Program-made: the position numbers and the translations under genes
Notes under the pieces: model-generated
The model's database searches: none
Told to the model about the DNA's origin: nothing
The model's input: only the letters and a program-made list of their open reading frames with translations
Assembly: GCA_018881555.1 (NCBI GenBank)
Contig: JACAXG010000018.1
Coordinates: 2,745,561-2,809,560 of the forward strand
Source: Amblyornis subalaris
Lineage: Eukaryota > Chordata > Aves > Passeriformes > Ptilonorhynchidae
Reading direction: 5' to 3'
Length of the DNA stretch: 64,000 nt
Shown: one piece after another, positions 26,841 through 40,839 of the stretch
How positions within the stretch are numbered: the first letter of the stretch is position 1
Layout: each line of letters opens with the position of its first letter

Positions 26841-29800
26841 TAATGTATTTAAAGAAATTGATAAGAAATGAAAAATAAGAAAAATGTGTGCGTATGGTAT
26901 GTTAAAGTCAATGTCTCATGCTGAAATTACACTTTCCTCAGTACTATTAGAACATCGATCAAGAAAAATTCAGGTAACAGTGAGAACAACCAGACATACT
27001 CTTCTTTGAAAGGATTCTCTCAGATTTTTAAGCATCTGGTTTATCGGTGTATATTAGGTTAGTGCATAATTTTCTTTATTTTTCCAGTCCTTAGAATCCT
27101 CACCATTACTTTAGGGCACAAAAGTCAAAAATAAAGGTGCAGTCAAATAAGAAGAAAGCAATCTGTTTTCTCTGCACAAGGGAGCTTGCTGTATTTCTAG
27201 AGGGACCAGGAACTAAAAAACTGCAATTACCAAAATTATGAAGTACAAGGCAGGGAAAAAATAGACACCTGATTTCTTTTTCTTCCCTCCATGGCATTAA
27301 GTAAAGAGATGTAAATGCCACTAGGCAACTTTGATAGATACTTAAAATTATCAACAAGTGAAGAAATGTTAAGAAATTGCTATGCTATATATGCATAGTT
27401 TTGAGTAGACATCACCCAATCTTCTTGGAAAAACATTTTCCTGCTACTCAGCACATCTTTAATTTTCTTTCATTACAGGTTTTTCAGTACCGTAAGAATC
27501 ACAATTTTATACATAATTAATGTGGAAATAAATTCTGCATTAGCAGGAAGATGGGAAAACTCAAAGGTCTTTCAACGTGTGGTGTTCAATTTATTAATTT
27601 TACATTCTAAACCCCTGCATTATTGGCACCGAGAAGCACAGCAGTCGTTCCTCTCCTCGCTGCAGTGACTCATTTCCCTCCGTGACTGGCTGCTTCTCTC
27701 TATAGGGAAGCCTTTTTTCATGTAACACTTAAAACCATCTAAGCAGTTGCAGTTCTAGCAGCTTTTAGACCTTTTCCAGATTCCTATTTAATTCCCTTGG
27801 ATAAGAAGGTCCTAGAAGTTCAGCTTTCAGAAGTTGGAATACTGCTTTTATAAATAGGAAAAGAACTGGATGGTTCCAGTCCAGGGGAAAGAAGTTAAGA
27901 AATCCTTCCTTTTACACCACCTGATTTTATTCACCTCAGCTAAGTGAAGGTGAAGCATCTGAAAGAGGTTCAAAGATCTGAATAAAATCAGTTGGTACTA
28001 TCTTTAAAACCAACCAGGCCTTTAAATTAACTGAAGACAGACACTCAAAAACTCAACTACGTGGTGAATTACTAATTCATTCTTTTTCCACTGTAGTACT
28101 TCCAGGCCTGTGCAAAGAAAGCAGTTGTTATCATAGAGACAGAATTAGCACGTGAATATTGAGAAGAAATTTCAAAGGATCAAAATGCTATTGTGTGGCT
28201 TACATAATAAAGCCAGCATAAGGCAAGACAGGGCAGAAAAAGAGAGAAGTGATCACAGGTAGTTTGGGCTTATCCTTTAAAAAGAAACAAAACTAAAATA
28301 AGTCACATGAGTATTGGCATCTGTTTCCTATGGACATATTCACTTTCATTTCCCTTGTGATTAATTACATTAAATCCAAAATCACACTGTCACACACAGC
28401 TTTGTCTAAGTTCTGCTTGAACAGCATCTTCTGTGGCCACTGTTGGAGACAGTACAAATTTCCCTGCAATAACTCCATGTCAACACACAAATTGAACAGT
28501 TATTTTCATATACATTAATTTTGTTAGAGTACTGAATATGCAGAATAATTCAAGCATATCTTGCAAGAAGATATTTAAATAATGCTATTTAAATCTAGCA
28601 AAATATTTATTATCTACTAGCATGTAGTATAGCAAAATTTAAGAATAAATCTCAGTAAATATAACTGCAAGCAAATGATTTTAGGCTTTTCCCATGTGTC
28701 ACCTTCCTCTTCTTCTGAGTAAAGAACACTTGGATCTTTTTTTAGTTATCATCCAGTTAAGGATTACATCTTCACCTGTTTGTATGTCTGGTTTCACAGA
28801 CCAGCAATAGGTCTGTTCAGGTTCACCGGAAACTATCCAAGATGTACAGACAAAAGAAAATATACACATGCCACACTAAAATAGCACAAGAATTGGCAGA
28901 GTTGTACTAAAGGTCCAGTGAACCTAATACCCTTTGTAAAAGACAGAAGGTTTAAGAAAAGTTTAAAAACAAATCAGACACACAAATCAGACACACAATC
29001 ACTCCAGGTTTTGGCAGGCAAACATCTGAGATGAAGCCTCTACCATGAGCCAGCAAGTGTAGTAGTCATGGCTGTCACTTCCTTTCCAATAAGAATAGTT
29101 TATAATGCTTACAGACATACAAAACGCATAGATAAGCAGAAATAAATCATATACATCCTTGTTGTCAGTCATAACCACTTCATTTTAATCACTGGATTTG
29201 CAGTAACTTGTTCCTGCTGTAACTTTGGGTTTAATACCTTTCCTGTCCGTGTGGGCCCCCTGAAGGGCTTTGTAAAAGATTAGCTACCTGCTTTTTTAAA
29301 TCACGAGTGGCCTTGCTCTTTTATCACATGAAAAGGTATCAACTCTAATCCATCTTTCTAAGAATTTAAATCTACACTTCTCATTATACCTATTGTAATG
29401 CTTCTTTCATAACCATGAGAGTTTTAACATATGACTGAACATACTAGATGAACAGATTTTGTATGTCACCAACAGATGTTACTGTCACATTTTATCCAAG
29501 TTATTTGACCCTTAAGACGTAACAATATTCTTGTTCTCTGGCAAGCTGGGATGCCAGCTGAATCCATTATTGATTTACATGACCTGCTACTGTAGCTCCA
29601 CAGAAAATGCAAATTTCCTCCTTGTGACAGTGTACCTCAAAAAATACACCTCGACTCCTCAGTTGAAAGTGTTTATAACCAATGTTGTTAGTCATAACAA
29701 ATATTCCATTTTATCACTACTACTGATTTTATTTATATTACATCATTATGATANTCACAGATCAGGGGTGCACTTGGCATGCAGCTAATAGGCAGCTAAT

Positions 29801-32800
29801 GTAAAACTCCTGTCTTGCTGTCCTAGAACTTGGATGGTAAACTGTCTGATGTAATTACAGCAGCAGGTTTTTCTTTTTCTTTGTGTTTCTATCCCTGTTA
29901 CTCATCATTCCCACAATCTCCTTCAAAAGTCCTTCTCTTCAACTGCTTAAATAGCCATTTCTCCTCTGCTGTCTCGTCATCATTATGAAGAAGGATCACA
30001 CCAGTTAAATGCTAGGCATTTTCTTCTCTTCTAGTCTTATCAAATGAGGAGAATATTAGTTATGGGATGTGGGAGAGGAGCTGGGATGGTTCTGCCCTTT
30101 CTTTGTTACCACACTTAGTTTCTTGGGCAAAGCAGGTTTACAGACTATGCTGTTGTTCCAGTCAACAGTTCTCCCCCTACAAGACATGAATCAGTTCTCC
30201 CACATTCAGCAGTGAGACAGGAATATGAGAGACAGGTCAGTTCCTTCGGGTCTCAGGCAGTCAGGCACAGGATGGTGACCTCCAGGAAGGGTCGAGCTCA
30301 GCTGTTAGCACTGCTTTTGGCAGCAGACAGCTGCAGGTCCGACATGGTGTCTGTACGGCCAGACATCAGCCTGGCTGAATCCCTGCTAGTGGAGCTAATG
30401 GAGCTCAGCAGACATGGCTCATCTGAGGCCTCACTGCCCCTGTGCCCACAGAACAGCTTCTCTCGTGGTGGTGTGGTTTGTGCTTGCACATGCCTCCCTG
30501 CTCTAACCGTCTAACCTCATCCCTTCGTTTTTTCACTGCATGCACAACACAGTTTGGTTCTTCTCCTTCTTTTAGTCTCTTATTGTCCATGAAAGACTTC
30601 TGCCAGAAGAGAGATAGAGATCTCTTGTATTTTGGTAATTATAGTCTGGTTATCTCCTGAGATAGAGCAGAAAAGGAGGGGATGAAAGTCGGAGCAAAAT
30701 GTTGTGAAACTTAATGACCTACATTATCCCACTGGATATTATTGCCCTAAAACAATTAGGAAGATTAATGTTGTCGGCTCTGTTTTAGGAGCTCTGACAT
30801 ACATGAACGCTTTAGAGTATTTCATAAAGACTGATGTAGTCATCTGCCTTAAATACAGCAGACCTTTTACAAATAATAGTTTTATATTTCTCTGACAAGG
30901 TATAATCCATGGTGAAAGGTATATTTGCGTGAATAGCCTTGATCCGTTAGGGGAAAGAAAAGGGATTTATCCAGTAGAAAGAGTTGCAAATTTCCAATAT
31001 TAATACTCAGATTTAAGCTAAGAGGCAAATAATTCCAAAACATTACTGCAGTCATCATTAAAATGGAGAATACTGCTTTGTCATTATAGGCCTTACAAGC
31101 AGAAGGGCATTTTAATAAATCGCAACTCCTCCAGTCTCCCTAATGCTCAGACATTTCCTCCCCCATTTCTACTGATAATGTGAATATCCAGACGATTTGT
31201 CCTGATTGTTGATTCACCCACCTATTTCTTGAATTCTGCTGTAGACTACACTCAAAATGAGTTTCCCTCTGTACGACAACATATCTCAGTCTATCCTTTC
31301 AGAATTAATAAAATCCAAAAGCACATATTGATAAACAGTTACTTTGAAAAGTTGTTTATATCAGTTGTCTCTTTTTTCTCAGAGTATCTAAATTTATAGT
31401 CCTTAAGGTGGCTCATGAAAGCCAGTTTCTTGTAGTCAGCAAGCCAACTGCTAAAGCCCATTTTCGCCTTCAACAACCAAGTGTGGGCGACTGCTCTCCT
31501 GATGTCTTCTGCTCCAAAATCTACCTCCAATGTCTCCAGATTAGCTTTCAAATTATTTTCAGAATATGGATGCTGAAAACATCCCAGACTGCAGTTGGCC
31601 CATTACCAGCAACACGAAATTGTGTGAATTTCAAGGCAGGGGGTGTTATTTTACTGCCATTTTTTACAATATTTGAACTCTACTTATAAGAGGCCCAGTT
31701 TCACTGTCAGTGCTGAGGTTTCCAGGTACTGTAGCAGGATTTGCAATAGTCCGCCATAACAAGTGTGACATTATGCAACAGCATGGCAGATGCAGACTCT
31801 TTGTCAGGCATAGCTCTGGAAACATATCTCAAATTTTATCAGGCAGAAATGAGCCACTTTAAACTTGGAACCCAAAGGCATTTCTTCCCTGCCCAGCCAT
31901 AGTGCTGCAGAAGTTGCTACCCAGCAGCCAACCCCAAGCTGGGTCCTGCACTCCTGCTGAGTGCTCTGACCACAGCTGGCAGGACAGCCCTTTCCATGGT
32001 CCCTGGAAAAGCTGTTCTCTGCCTCCTTAAAACTCTGCGGACTCTGTGAAGCTAAAGAGCTCTCCCCAAAGCCTTGTTGCACTTGTGCTCTTTTTTTTTC
32101 GAGCATTGAACTGTATCTCTAAATGTCTGAGGCTCCAACATTTATAGAATTCTTAATTCAACACCAAACTGAGACAACATGGGAGTCTCTTCATTAGTGT
32201 GCCATTTCTTTTCAGACGGCTCATCAGAACAAAAAAGGCCAGTTTTTAGTTTCATAGAAGAAACAAAATAGGGTTGCATTAATTTCATGCTAAAAGATTA
32301 TTAAATTGATATTTCAGGTGTTGATTCACACTTTAAAAGCAATTTTGCAAGCAACTAGTTCATGACTAAAAATGTTAAGGGTTATGTTCAAACAAAGTTT
32401 TTAAGAATAATTTGTAAAGCAGGTATGTCTGGTATTATAATCAGACTCCTTTGTATACTCCTGTTTTTAATGTGTCCTTGCAATAAGCAAAACCGAATGT
32501 TCAATGTTCTCTCAGTTGTATTGGGACCATAGTAAATTTACTGGTGTGGAGAATACAGCAGCTGTGATCATGCAAGCAAATTGTTTTACACCTAGAACCT
32601 AAAGTAAGAATAAAATATTCTGTGTCTATGAAACTGAAGCAATAAGGAAGCACAGGAAATTTTAAGTTAAACGGATGTATGAGGTTTTTATTAGATCTAC
32701 AAAGGTTATTTAGTTCCAGAAGCAGAGAATCGAACACAGTGACTACTGGGAAAAAAAAACAGCAACAGAACCAGTGTTTTTATCAATCAAACTGCAAAGA

Positions 32801-32906
32801 CAGAGGAGAGTCATTATGACTGAAAACAGCTTTCACTCCAAATGAACCCTGCATACAGTGGCTGACGCACAGCACCAGGATGATTTGGTTAGGTCTGTTA
32901 TGTGTT

Positions 32907-32928
32907 ATTACACATGGTGATGTGTAAT
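32907..32928. repeat. perfect 9-bp hairpin
   Basis: ATTACACAT, loop GGTG, then ATGTGTAAT. Located in intron 6, about 0.22 kb downstream (in transcription order) of the exon 6 donor. No terminator or RNA role is suggested beyond the symmetry itself. Confidence 0.6.
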
Positions 32929-33149
32929 GCTATATAGTTTAGCTTGCTGGAGAATTAATTTTATAAAAACTTCAAAACAACAGCTATATTTACTCATATA
33001 GAGACAAACAAACAAGGTGAGAAAAATTATTGCCAAGAGAATCTCTCCTATTGGAATGTTCTGCTTTTAGTGTGGTATCAGAATCAGACACTTCCAGCCT
33101 GCATCTCTACAATAAACCCCTTTTGTTTCAAGCAAGTAACATATCATAC

Positions 33150-33282
33150 CTTTTTCTGCCTTGCTCGTGTTGTGCTTTTCAAGTAGGAGGTAACGAGGAC
33201 TTTCGGGAAGAAAAGGCAGAATCACGACTTGTATCAATGAAGGAATAATGATTGCTCCAAATAAGTAAGGCCACCGAGATTC
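33150..33282 (-). CDS. SLC2A9: SLC2A9 exon 6 (residues 204-248, helix 6)
   Basis: This exon encodes ESRWPYLFGAIIIPSLIQVV, continues through helix 6, and reaches PFLPESPRYLLLEKHNTSKA. The PESPR motif (229-233) at the start of the large cytoplasmic loop is diagnostic of GLUT-type sugar transporters. Mammalian GLUT9 has Asp in place of the Glu (PDSPR), so this copy has the general family form. The acceptor is CCACTTGCAG and the donor is AAAAG then GTATGA, a slightly weaker donor. The exon enters at phase 0 and leaves after one base of Ala248. Confidence 0.97.
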
Positions 33283-35819
33283 CTGCAAGTGGATGCAAAC
33301 ATGAGTCAGTAATACTCTCTCATAGTGATACTTGAAAGAAAAATAGCTTTGATGGGAAACACTGTAATTTTTCATCATTCAGCATATTGTGCCAGTCACC
33401 GGAGTGATGTGTTCTTCCTGAGCTTAGTAAGCAGTTTGAGCACCACCCGCTCAGATCACCTTACTCAAGGGCCAAGCCCCCAGACTATTTTCTGTTGGTG
33501 GTTTTTATTTTACATTCTTCCACTTCAGCAAAGCCTAAAACATCACGTGGTTCATGGTATGGGATGTAATCCATGCCCCAGACCTGAAATGGGGCCCGAG
33601 ATAACTGAATAGCTCCCAGTAAAAAAGGTGTGGGGCACCTCCTAATCAACCTTTTCACTTGCCCTTTTAAGTAAAACTGGTGTTTTTAAAAAAATCACCT
33701 AAGATGGGAAAATGATTTGAGAAAGGGTTTTTTTCAAACAATTTAAACCTTGAGGTAATCAGTCATCCTAAGAGCCTCCATTACCATGAAGATTTCACTA
33801 TTTCTTCATTCCTTTTTTCTTTTTTTTTTGCAACTCAATTGAGTGGAGAACTTTACCTAATATAGGTGAATCGAATATGGTTAACACTATTTATAAACAG
33901 ATAAGCCTAGATCTTATTTTAAATACCAGGAAACTAAGGCTAAGACTTTAAAAACAGTTAATAATGACATGATAAAGAATAACTTAGGAAAACGGGCAGT
34001 ACAGCTTGTCACCTTCATTCCATATCTGCCTGGAATGATATCCCATAATATAAACATTTGCTATGTACCATATGAAAAAGCTTATAGGGTGCTAGAATTT
34101 TTGACAATACTTCCAGACAAAAACCTTACTCTTGATCAGCACATCATATTTTCTGTAGGTTTTTTTCCATGATGTCAAGGATGCTTCTTAAAAGGAAAAA
34201 AAGCATTCTTTGTATACTAATATTATCAATAGTCTGCCTGTGAGACTTCCTTGGAATAAGCTTACCCTCCTTCTAAAGTCTTCTATAGTATGGTTTATCA
34301 GTTGGTCACATTTATCTTAAATAACTCTTCTGAAAGTGTTATTTTGAAAAAGTTATGAACAAGACTCTGAACTTACCCTTCACAATAAATAACAAACTCT
34401 GCCAGTATAATGTGAAGCCCTCTATTTTCACCACATAAGACACCTAGTTTCCTTTATTTCCTCTATTAAAGATTTCTGGTTTACTTTTTATCATGTTAAC
34501 TTCTAAAACCTTAAGGTAAACACTTATGCTCCCACTTGCCATTCTGGTCTTCAGCAAGTAACTGAAGCCAATGGAAACTTCTCCATCTGTTTCAAAAGTT
34601 TTCAAGCAATGCCTATTCAACACTATGATATGTGTGCTCTACTTGCTTTTTTCTTAATTTACGTTTTCCAAGTTCAGATTCTCCATCCCACTACAGAAAA
34701 GAAACAGTAGGACTAAAAGAAGTTTAAATGATTCATTAAAATTTCTGAAAATCAGGCTGAACTAGACCCTATAAAGAGAACTAACAGAAGCAGGGAAAAG
34801 GAGGGTTTCATAACCTCTTTAAGAAAGAATGGAACAGGACATAAACCGGGACAGTGCTCAGAAGCAACAATGAGCTAAAGGCAAAAGACAGTGTAGGTGA
34901 CTTAGAAGACACTTAAACACTTTGCCTCAGTTGTCAGCAGCAAGAAGAAGCACACAGGCACTGCTGGAAGAAATGGAAACAGCTAGATCCCATTTTACCT
35001 CAGGAAAAACTTAAAAGAGCATTAAATATTTTAATTACAGGGGACCTGATTCATCACCTGCTCAGAATCGGTACAAATAACATGTCAAGATGGTAAAATT
35101 TTAATTTTGAACTGTCGCATTATGGATATTTGCTTAGGCTGGAGCATGAAAAACCTGGCTTTGATGTATTTACAAAAGAGAGTTAAATAGTAGAGCAAGT
35201 TTGACAACCACAGACTCATTCAAACGTTGTGATAATAAAGTGCAAAGCTGCCAAGATAGAAAACTGGGGGGAAGGGAGGTGGATAAAGCATGACATGGAT
35301 TTATCAACTGCAAATGAGACAAGATTAAGCTGTACTGGAATACAGTAAAGAAAATGTTACCATGTCAGAAAATCATCAGCTAAAATGCAGAAAATGTAAC
35401 TTACTGTAACCATTAAAAGGTGGAAAAGGAAGTGGCACGGGGAAATGTCAACAGGCACTGCTGACAGCTGAACTACCATCCGTATCAAGCTCAATAATCT
35501 AAGCATGAGTTACATTTAATATTTTCAGCAATCAGGAAGATTTTGATAAAATGTGAAGACATTCTCAACACAGAACAGGTTAACAATATACTCATAGATA
35601 AACTTTAGCAGGAAGAACTGGATTGTTGACAGGGTCATGCAACAGAGGTGGAAGAAGTGCTTTACTGCCCTGGACATGGGCACTCATTTTTTGAAAGATC
35701 TAGCAAGGCCAATTAAATATCCCAGTATGAGATGGATAACAGGATCAAAAGGACAGAGTAAGGAAATACGCAACTGTGACAGGCTCCACTCTCTCTGTTT
35801 CTAAATAATTTTGTAGAAA

Positions 35820-36056
35820 CAGAGAAACACAGAATAGTTTGTGTGTGAAGAGACCTCAAAGATCGTCTTGTTCCAATCCCCCTGCCATGGGCAGGGACAC
35901 CTTCTACTAGACCATGTTGCTCAGAGTCCCATCAGCCTGGCCTTGAACACTTCCAGGCATGGGGCATCCACAGCTTCTCTGGGTAGCCTCACCACTCTCA
36001 CAGTAAAGAATTTCCTTCTAACATCTATTCTAAACCTCTCCTCTTTCAGTTTAATA
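35820..36056 (-). mobile_element. CR1 LINE 3' fragment
   Basis: An inverted CR1 3' end recognised by CAAAGATCGTCTTGTTCCAA, CCCCCTGCCATGGGCAGGGA, CAGCCTGGCCTTGAACACTT and CTTCCTTCTAACATCTA-like text, in the expected order for the minus strand. It is followed at 36060-36090 by an ATTT-rich simple tract. Confidence 0.9.
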
Positions 36057-36889
36057 AATAGGTTTTATTTATTTATCTATTTATTTTAAAAGCATAATCT
36101 GGACACAGATTCCACTCCGCATTCCCAACTGAGCGTCAACCACTAATACATAGTCAGGCTCATTGTTTGCTCTCTACCCCAAGTTTGGTTTTCTGTGCTA
36201 TGGAGATCCCCACGTCCAGTTGAGCATCCTGACCCCAGCTGCTCCTGGGCAAGTTTCCCACATCCCTGTCTCCCATCCATCCTAGCACCACAGGGAAATT
36301 CCCATGCCCCAGACACCTTCTCCTAGGCTCAGCCTACACACAGGGTAGCAAAGGGCACTGCCCAGAGGACCCCAGCCCTGCTTTGCCTCCCCATATAATT
36401 ACCATGCTGCCTCACAGGTTTTGTTTACCTCACCTGCTGAAATGTGCAGGAGAGGGTATCAAAGTAAATACTCATTCCCCCTTTTTAGCATTCAGTGCAC
36501 AGGATGAACTGTGATCTCTCAGTGAGCAGGCCTATTTACCAGTCACTATTAAATAGTCACTATTTAAGTATTAATTCTGGAATTAATTCCTTGGGGGGTG
36601 GGGTTGTGATGGGTTTACCACAGTGCAGAACAATTTATAAAAGGAAATGACATTTTTGTGTAACTTGCTAATGTAAAACGACATATTTTACCCATTTTAT
36701 ACGTGTGGAGCAAAAAGACAAAAGCCTCTGGCACCCAATGCAAGATACTCAAAATATCCAGGAAATAGCGATTTGTTAGACTCTTCTTCTTCATGTTTCT
36801 TTAAGAAGCAGGAACACTTTTAAAATTTTAATTTAGCAAAATATAATCACACACAGAGACAAAAAGAATTACATCTAGTCTAATTTCTA

Positions 36890-37055
36890 GATGCCTTGAA
36901 GCATCTTGCCTTGCCCTCCTGCTGCAGCTACAGAAGGATGCAGGTCTCTGTGATATTCTGTGTCACATCTGCCAGTCCCACAGGGACATCTAAGGTACTG
37001 TAGGGCATCAAAATGATACCATGTGCTTATATTCAAACAATTGAATTCTGCCCTC
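36890..37055 (-). repeat. unclassified interspersed repeat, copy 1 (inverted)
   Basis: Read on the minus strand this contains CATGGTATCATTTTGATGCC, then TAGATGTCCCTGTGGGACTG, AGAGACCTGCATCCTTCTG and GGCATCTAG. The same order of blocks occurs at 38285-38470 on the plus strand. Both copies translate in one frame to a WYH-DAL-YLRCPCGTG pattern, which may only reflect common descent. I do not recognise the family. Confidence 0.75.
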
Positions 37056-38284
37056 TCTCCTAGAGACTTGGCACTAAAACTTCGTATCAGAAATGTTCCA
37101 TTTGCCACATCAAAAAATCATGTCCCTGCTCAGAACAGACTGAGCAAACTTACTCAGGCATGCATAGCAGGGAAGACTGCACAAGTTCAGCATTTCTGTG
37201 TTAATCTGCTACTGTGCCACATAAAACACTCCTAAAAGTAAAGGACAACCACACTGGCCTGGGGCCAAGGACTGAAAAAGCACTGAGATGGAACTAACTT
37301 CTTAGCATTAGAACTGTCTTTTCTTCCTTGAGTCAAGGGTATGGCACAGTGGTGATGATCATGAGGCAGCTGAGAACAGAGTACTTCCACATCTCAGGCT
37401 TTAGAGCAGCTACTCGAGTAAGGTGCAGAACAACTGTCTTCCCCTTACCTTCCTGGTACCACTCCAAACACTGTTCTACGATTTCCTCTGGCTGCAGAGC
37501 ACACTAATCTCACAGTTACATCCCTGCTGGACACAATTTTCTCTTTGCATGACCATTCCTGTAACCCACTTTGTCAAAATGCATTTCAATAACAGACTTA
37601 TAAGTTGCTTACCTTCTTATTTTAAACAGAGGCAACGCACACAATATGTGTATTTCACCTCTGTTCTGCACCCACATGGATGTGTATTTTTATAGGTCAC
37701 TACTACAGGCATAGCTCTGACAAGAAGATTACTCAAGTATCAGTATCTTCCCGGGTAATAAACAGTACAGAAAGTCACCAGACTTAAGGTTGTACAAGTC
37801 TGATGTAATTTCACAGAAGTCAGCAGGAGATTTTTGTTACTGAGTGAATGGCCTTTGGATCAGAGCTCGAAAGTGTCTGGTGTCCGAGTCTCATGATTTT
37901 CTCTTCATTAAATTGCGTGTTAGATCATGTCCTTACTGAGAGGGAGAGTTAAGGTATGTTACAAGTTCCCCAGATGATTTTTCATTCAACTTTTTATTGG
38001 AGTAACAATTAGCTTTTTACTGCACACTTATATGGCATAATTTGTCTTCTTGCTTATTCATTTCCAAGAGAAGTAAAAATTTCAGAGAAAAGCAATGGGA
38101 AATGGCAAGCTTTCAAATGGGATTATTATTGGCAGCCACCATATATACTTGAGCTTCTTTAGAAAGAAAGAGTAGATGTATGCTGGAGCTAGGCAAAATT
38201 TCTGGCAGAACTTCCTTTCAGTGATGCATTTAGACTCAGGTTAACTTCCATAAATAAAAAAATATAAAATAGTAAATTAAATTG

Positions 38285-38470
38285 ATGGAGGAGGATAAGA
38301 TTCAGCTTTTCGAACATGAGCATATGGTATCATTCTGATGCCCTTGGGTACCTCAGATGTCCCTGTGNGACTGGCAAATGCAACACATACAACTCCAGAG
38401 ACCTGCATCCTTTTGGGACTGCAGTAGGAGACAAAGAAAAGTGCTCCAGGGTATCTAGGAACTGGATTAG
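38285..38470 (+). repeat. unclassified interspersed repeat, copy 2
   Basis: The plus-strand partner of the element at 36890-37055, with CATATGGTATCATTCTGATG, CTCAGATGTCCCTGTG, AGAGACCTGCATCCTTTTGG and GGTATCTAG blocks in the same order. The two copies are about 1.2 kb apart and inverted, so they could fold together in the unspliced transcript. It could be a piece of an LTR or a DNA transposon; no ends or target duplications were identified. Confidence 0.75.
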
Positions 38471-40839
38471 ATACAAATCTTTTTTTTATGTGATTATATT
38501 TGGCCAAACTGAAGTTATAAAAGTTAGACTAAGGTATATCACGGTTAAGAGTAAAACAAACATAAAAATACCCCAAGCACATTTGTTGTTTTAAAAACAT
38601 CTGAAATGGTTGAATATTTAATCTTAACATTTTTTAAATGACAATAAATGTGGTTTAGGTTAAAAAACCAGAACTCATTTTAATTTGACATTTACTTCAA
38701 GTTAAAAAAAATCCCTCAAAATACTAATTAAGAATTTTGCCAGCAGTTTCAAAAGCAAAGAAACACAAGTCTAGAAAACACAGCCTACTACTCAATATGA
38801 TGACTGCATGCTATCCTATGATGCTTGACCAATTTACCAAAGCATTAATATCTAATTTGTAAAGGACAAATTTACATACTAGGATATGAATTTGCAATAA
38901 TGGGTGGTTTTACAATGCACAATGGAAAGTGAAACTGAAATGTTAGTGATCCAGAACCTTCAAAAAGGTTTAAGTGGTCTTTATCTTCCCAGTGTGTGAA
39001 ATACACTTGGAAGGAAGTCACAAGTCAAATGATTTTAGATTTATTGCTTAATAACAGATTTGTAAATACTATCAAATACTCCAGCACTAGAAAAAAGGCA
39101 GGTCTGAAATGTTCACTTGCTTGTGAACACCTGAAGCAGAGCCCAACTTACACAGGGTAAGATGAGTTTCATACACAGATTCCGCCTGTTATTAGGTCAG
39201 GTACAATTAGTGAAAATCTCACCTTTTTAAGGTGACAAAGTAGCAGAAAGTAATACTTTAAATGTTAGTATAAACAAATGCTCTAAGTTTAGTTACATAT
39301 GTTAACTACATTTCAGTGGATCAGGAGAAAGCTGTCTGACAAATTATGAAGCCCTGCTATCAAACCTCCATGGTATTTTGATGTCTTTCTTTCCTTCACA
39401 TCTGTCAAAGGACTTCTTTCCAGGAAAGCTTGTCTACTGCTTTTCCAACTGACCTAATTAAGCAGAGTACAGCTACATAGAAATCTTTTCAAGAGTCAGG
39501 TGAGCACTGTTTCAATTGTCTATGAGAAAGCAGTCCTCACTAATGATAAACTTTCATCTCAACATCGAATTCTCTGCCATTAAGTCTTTTGTTCAGCACT
39601 AGGTCTAGAATATATATCTATCTATCTCCATAATGCTCTTGCTTCCGTAATCACTCTTCCACTTTCAGACAAATCCTCTTCTGCACGATGTTCTCCTTCC
39701 CAAATGCAAAACTGCAACATTTCAATATTACATATGGCCAATCAGCCAAGTGTTGTTAAAACTTCGGGAACTGAAGTCTCACAGCACAACTTTAATGGAC
39801 TGAAACTCATTTGCAAGTTTGAAGACACACAGCTGTTTTCCCATGCATTACTTAATGAGTTCTGTACAGAAAAGGGATGAGTAAATACCATTGTGTCTGT
39901 CTCGGGGAGCCAATAAAAAGTTGATTTATAATCTCCAGTAAATACATAATCTCAGCCAATCCGCAANAGATATAAACAAAATACCCCACTTAATGTCTCC
40001 ATTGGAAATACATCAACATGCACCACATTCCCCCAGCAGGGCTGGTGTAACAGAGTAGACCTGTTCCCATGGGTACTACTGAACTATGAATATGCAACAA
40101 CCCAGAGGGTCCTGGCAGCATTTCTGCACCTTTATCAGCATCACCAAGGCTGTGCTTGGTGCCTGCACAGGATCTTCCCTTGGCTGCATCAACCAACTCT
40201 CTGGTGAGGTGACCTTCAAGCCCCTGATCAGCAACTCACAGCTTGTAATGAAGCGCAAGTGCCTTGATAAATGACATGGACATTGCTTCGGCAGTAAGAA
40301 ACTTTGTGCGTTATGTGTTACTCTGAAAAGAGGATGGAAATGTCCCACCTCTAGAAAAGAAAAGAACCCTGAGAATATTTGAAAAAAGATTGCCATCTTC
40401 AAAATCACTGCCTTGAGCAATTCTTAATTGGCATGTCTGGTACCAGTTTGCAGGCAGCGCAGGCAGGTGTCAAACCAGAACACCTGTTGAAATTAGTGAA
40501 TATCTGAATAAGCACTGAAACATTTTTGGCTTTTTTATTTTTTTCTTTTTCTTCTTTTTCTTTTTTTTTGTAAGACTTTGTTCAGAAGTTCCTTTCTTTG
40601 TAAGGGTGTTTCTCTAAGCTATTCTTAGAAGATATCATCCCCTTCTGGATTTGAGCAGCCACTTACAAGCACCAATGTGTCTCCTGCATCCTTAGCAGAA
40701 GTTTTAAAACACTCTTCTGGGAAGGCTCTAGCTTTTCATTCAGAGTTTTGCATTTTACTACATGAATATAAAGCAGCTTTGCTTCTGTGTTTTTAAGAAA
40801 TACTGTACAAGCTCAGCAGTCCAGCAAATTGGAAGGGAT

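Larger units (their letters stand above)
25096..33149 (-). other. SLC2A9: intron 6 of SLC2A9
   Basis: AT-rich, with perfect short hairpins at 26823-26840 and 32907-32928 and a relatively GC-rich patch at 30190-30540 containing a 100-codon open frame of no recognisable family. No interspersed repeat was recognised. Confidence 0.75.

Noticed and set aside
30212..30514. A 100-codon plus-strand open frame in intron 6.
   Set aside because: It has no recognisable motif, and opposing frames in the same GC-richer patch are also open; not supported as a gene.
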